64,000 bases of DNA from Zymoseptoria tritici IPO323 (taxonomy: Eukaryota > Ascomycota > Dothideomycetes > Mycosphaerellales > Mycosphaerellaceae): assembly GCF_000219625.1 (NCBI RefSeq), contig NC_018218.1:682001-746000 (forward strand), read 5' to 3'. The position numbers were made by a program, and so were the translations under genes. The notes under the pieces were generated by a model. That model searched no databases. It was not told the origin of the DNA and saw only the letters and a list, made by a program, of their open reading frames with translations. How positions within the stretch are numbered: position 1 is the stretch's first letter; each line of letters begins with the position of its first letter. Shown piece after piece: positions 60,901 through 64,000 of the stretch.

Positions 60901-62950
60901 GCTAGTATCCTAATCTTAACCGGTTTTCTTCGAGAAACGACTCTTTTCGACTTACTCTAGGTATATAAGTAGTATTCGTGCATTTTAGGGGCCGCATCTC
61001 TATCTTTTAGATACTCTATGCCTTTAGCGGCTCGATAGAGTTCTAATATACGATTACCCCCGATATAGCCTATAACTCGGTGCTATTAGGCCTAAGAGAG
61101 GACTCTAGGTCGTCTCGTAGCCCTACTGTCCGTCGCGAATGCGACGAGCTGTCTATCGGCTAGTTAATCCCTTTTTAACGCTATCTCGACGCTTAGGGGT
61201 TAACTATTCTCGTTAAGTAGCTAGTTAATAATTTTAATCCTTACTTTCGGCGTAGTCGCTAGGTTTAGGTATAGTAAGCCGCTATATCGCTTAATCTTAG
61301 TAATAACTACTCCGGACTTATCTATCTAGTTGTCGGTCCTCTTGTCTAAGAACAGGCCGAAGTCTCTATACAGCCTAGTCGACACGATATTAACGTAAAA
61401 TCCGGGTATATATAGGACGTCCCTTAGTAATAGCGTAATCGGCTTGCCTAAGGGTAATAGGAACTACACTTTTGCCGTGCCTCTTACAGTAGCCTTTATC
61501 TGCTAGTTCCCGGTGTAAATCGATACGTTATATAGTATATTAACGACCTCGAATCCCGCTATAGTTAGGTTGTTTATAATGTAAACGTTCGAGCTACTAT
61601 CTAGAAGCTATCGATTCTTCTTATTATAAGCTTCGGTCGATATTACTCTAAACTAAGTTACCGCTCTAATAGCGTAACTGCTATACTACGTCTTTAGTTC
61701 GTTAGAGACGATTGTCCTATTTAAACTAGGTATTCCGGACCTAGTCTATTCCTTTAGTACCTTAGTAATCTTGTAGTAATCCTTTAGTCCTATAGTAATA
61801 GGGTCTCTAAACTTTATCTACTAGAGGCACTTAGCCTTGTCCTTCTTAAGGACGTTCCGGTAGTTGTTAAGGAATTTCTTATCCTCTTTTGTTATATCGG
61901 CTTTATTAGGTCGAAGACGATAATTAATAATAGGACAATCTCCTAGTTTTAGATACGCTTTGTCGGCGTCTTTACCTATATACGGTCGATAGGTCCTATC
62001 CTTGTTGTTAGGCCTATTCCCTCTGTTTTAATTACCTAAATTAGTCGTTGCGTTAAATGTTACCTAACCTATTCCGGTAATTTGAGCCTCTTTAGACCTA
62101 AACGTAGCGTTTGTACGGAACTACTTAGCTAAGTTGCTAGGGTCTCTGTTAATAAACGTAGTTACGTCGTAAACGCATTAACTAAGATTATTCTTACTCG
62201 CTAATAGCCTTCCTGTAGTAACATTAATCTTGTCTTCTACTATCCGCACGAAGTCGTCTTTTAGGATGCTAGCGGCCGGATAGTGTCCTCTAACTATCTT
62301 CTTTTTAAGCTTAATCTACTTCTATAGGTGTATAAAGATGTTAGACGACTTAGGTCTAGATAATAGGTCGTTATGTTGTTTAGAAAGCATTCTGCGCCTC
62401 GTTACGTCGTCCGGCGCGAATGTCTTAGTTACGAAGTCTATCTAGCTTGCTAGTGTCCTAGATTAATTGTTAAGGTCGTCTAGGTACGTTAACGGAATAG
62501 TCCGGCTAAAGTATTTTTTAAAATCTTCTTTCTTCTTCCTAAACGTCTCGTAGATAACGGATTCTCTAGTATAGTTCTTTATTTTAGAGTCGAAAATAGC
62601 TTTATTTTGTTGCTACTTTATAAAGTTCTCGCTTTCTAGAAGTTAAGTGTCTGTAAGGTCTAATTCCGTCTTGTTCGGCATATTTAGGACCTTTAGTTCT
62701 AGAGTTCGGTCTACGGCTATACCGTCTATAACTATTAGGGTTGTCTCTCGCATATATTGCTATATATAGTTGTTAATTGCCGCCGACTTAGTGTTTAGGT
62801 ATTATTCGTCGTACTTAGTTTAATCGGTGTAGACGATTTCTCGACGCTTTAGTCCTATTGCGGTTAGAAAACCTAACGAGTCTAGCTTAAGACCTTCTAT
62901 TATTACTTGTTAATGCGAATTTGTCTTTAATCTTGTTGTTTAAGTCGAAA
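57980..62950 (-). pseudogene. Copia Gag-Pol remnant
   Basis: Minus-strand domains in order: Gag (about 62,900-62,050), where a degenerate knuckle (IGKDADKA..LGDCP) is visible; protease with LLDSSSNVYI (about 61,610), the expected D-S-G reading DSS; integrase with HRVIGYIGGN and later RSDADPKYG and AQDLAERAGG, the D,D,E residues (about 61,090-60,450); reverse transcriptase with DAVNAFLNSELL (about 59,280) and FFFVDNII where VDD is usual (about 59,045); RNase H region ending MPADGITKLL (about 58,110). Pol terminates near 57,983. Lesions are overwhelmingly RIP-type stops and transitions, so the element is dead. Integrase before reverse transcriptase is diagnostic for Ty1/copia. Confidence 0.9.
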
Positions 62951-62963
62951 CCGGGCTTATAAC

Positions 62964-63201
62964 TGTTAATTAAGTAGTATAATGTAGGGGTAAACTTCAA
63001 GATTAAGAAAAACTATATGTTTCTTAAGGTTATCGACCTAAAGACTATATAGACGCTGTAATTCCAAATACCCAAAAGGGGTTAGGGTCTTATCGCCAAT
63101 ATCCTATAATATCATATAGGACACTAACTACGTAATCAGGCTGTTGGAGTTAATATCCCTGGTCTTACCCTGTTTTATGAATCAACGCTAACAGATCGAC
63201 A
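62964..63201 (-). repeat. Right LTR (5' LTR of the minus-strand copia element), 238 bp
   Basis: It starts TGTTAATTAAG and ends ACAGATCGACA. In its right half it keeps several CA/TG dinucleotides that are TA in the left LTR, so RIP hit the two LTRs unequally. Confidence 0.92.
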
Positions 63202-63206
63202 CATCA
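63202..63206 (+). repeat. Right 5-bp target-site duplication of the copia element
   Basis: CATCA directly after the right LTR matches 56,590-56,594. Confidence 0.88.
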
Positions 63207-64000
63207 GCACTCCAGCAGTAAAGTTGAGGCTTCATCCTAGCAAATACAGGCCATGTGTATACAGGAGTTAGGGCCCGCCCTGTGGAAGAGTTCCGCCCCA
63301 ACATCTCTCGAAATCTGTCGAAACCTGGGTGAAAAGAGCATCGATTGGGGCACTACTCCTGTATGCACTATACAGTCTGTAGCGTCACTCGGCGATGAAA
63401 GGCAATGCTCTGTCATGTTGTGGAAATCGGTTCCTGGGCTCCCGGAGGCTGGTGCGCCCTGCCCAAGGTTCGAACAGTCGATGGGAATCGCCGATAGCCT
63501 TCGAACCCCAGAGGTCCGGACAAGGCCAGGCGAGAGTGCCAACGACCAAATAGGATTGGTTGCCCACTTCTGGAGGCTGCATCTCCGCACCCCCGGCAGA
63601 TCAGACCGCTGATGCCAAACGAGGTGAACCCGACTCTTCCTTGGGGCAATCATGCTCGCAGAGGCTGAACCTGATCAACGCCAGGAAGGTGACCTATAGA
63701 TTGGGAGCAAGGCTGCATCCGTTGCGATCAAGTCGACGAGGAAGAAGCCATTGCCAGGTGCGTGATCGCGGCATGACTGCAGCCCTGAATGTTCGGGCAG
63801 CTTCTCATCGGCCAGGTCAGCAAATCTGCTCTCTCCAGTCGCACCTTGAGACGATGTGTTCTGCTTAAGCCTCTTCGACAAGGCCACCTTGATCCAAACC
63901 GCGATGCTGTATTCTCGATATCTACACTCCCAGCTCAGTCCTTCCGAACGGCTCTACAACTTCGCTCCCTTGGGCATAAACTTCATCGCCTGCCTCACGC
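63207..64000. other. Right-edge single-copy sequence, no identified gene
   Basis: Overlapping frames on both strands (63,237-63,653 minus; 63,253-63,612 plus; 63,675-63,887 minus) have no recognisable domain. A minus-strand reading near the edge (RQAMKFMPKGAKL) could be exon sequence of a gene continuing outside the window. CA and TG are at normal levels, so RIP did not spread from the retrotransposon. Confidence 0.35.

Larger units (their letters stand above)
56595..63201 (-). mobile_element. Full-length RIP-degraded Ty1/copia LTR retrotransposon
   Basis: Two 238-bp LTRs and the CATCA duplication define a 6,607-bp element transcribed on the minus strand. Directly inside the right LTR the minus strand reads GTTATAAGCCC, complementary to the anticodon-stem region of initiator tRNA-Met apart from one RIP-type change. 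This is the half-tRNA primer site used by copia relatives. The pol order protease, integrase, reverse transcriptase, RNase H is that of copia. A purine tract (CTCGGGGGTA on the minus strand) lies next to the left LTR. Pol is full of TAG/TAA but stays in phase. An extra ORF follows pol. It inserted between the rhodopsin-domain gene and the right-edge sequence. Confidence 0.93.

Overview
The window looks like chromosomal DNA of a filamentous ascomycete (Pezizomycotina), most likely a Dothideomycete, although the class is an inference. The reasons are gene families typical of these fungi, many 47-81 bp introns with GT..CTGAC..AG signals, short intergenic gaps, and heavy repeat-induced point mutation (RIP) confined to repeats. 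In the RIP blocks CpA and TpG have almost vanished in favour of TpA while CpG is kept, so stop codons are nearly all TAG or TAA.

Layout. (1) 1-4.7 kb: gene-poor, with a possible gene fragment at the left edge and a scrambled graveyard of short-chain dehydrogenase (SDR) and choline-sulfatase fragments, including an inverted duplication. (2) 5.2-25.6 kb: normal genes, namely a small secreted cysteine-rich protein, an Htm1/EDEM-type GH47 mannosidase, Tim50, an HMCES/SRAP protein, a pepsin-family protein that lacks its first catalytic Asp, an Mgr3-like TPR protein, a Kre9/Knh1-like GPI protein, an isochorismatase-AlkB fusion, and a regulator-like gene whose frame is broken by a 59-bp tandem repeat. 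(3) 25,604-39,288: a 13.7-kb RIP-degraded DNA transposon with short terminal inverted repeats and a perfect 9-bp target-site duplication (GTATGCTTA). It contains remnants of a RecQ-like helicase, a large DUF6589-like protein, two tandem copies of a Cys-rich (DUF3716-like) gene and a small basic ORF. (4) 39.6-53.1 kb: a P450, a small membrane protein, gamma-glutamyltransferase, a GFA-domain protein, the TFIIH subunit Tfb5, a PPPY membrane protein, a viperin-like radical SAM enzyme, and a GH115 glucuronidase. (5) 53,156-53,720: a 565-bp internally deleted relative of the 13.7-kb element with its own 9-bp duplication. (6) 53.8-56.2 kb: a DUF2462-type protein and a seven-helix rhodopsin-fold membrane protein. 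(7) 56,595-63,201: a complete RIP-mutated Ty1/copia retrotransposon on the minus strand with 238-bp LTRs and a 5-bp duplication (CATCA). It has an extra lysine-rich ORF after pol. (8) 63.2-64 kb: single-copy sequence with no gene I recognise.

The most novel object is the 13.7-kb element together with its 565-bp satellite. They share termini, an identical 65-bp end with a hairpin, nested inverted repeats at the left end, and 9-bp duplications. The long copy shows which proteins once accompanied these ends. The host genes are independent housekeeping, cell-wall, secretion or metabolic genes, and I see no classical biosynthetic cluster. The viperin homologue (nucleotide-analogue antiviral family) and the isochorismatase-AlkB fusion are the most interesting host genes.
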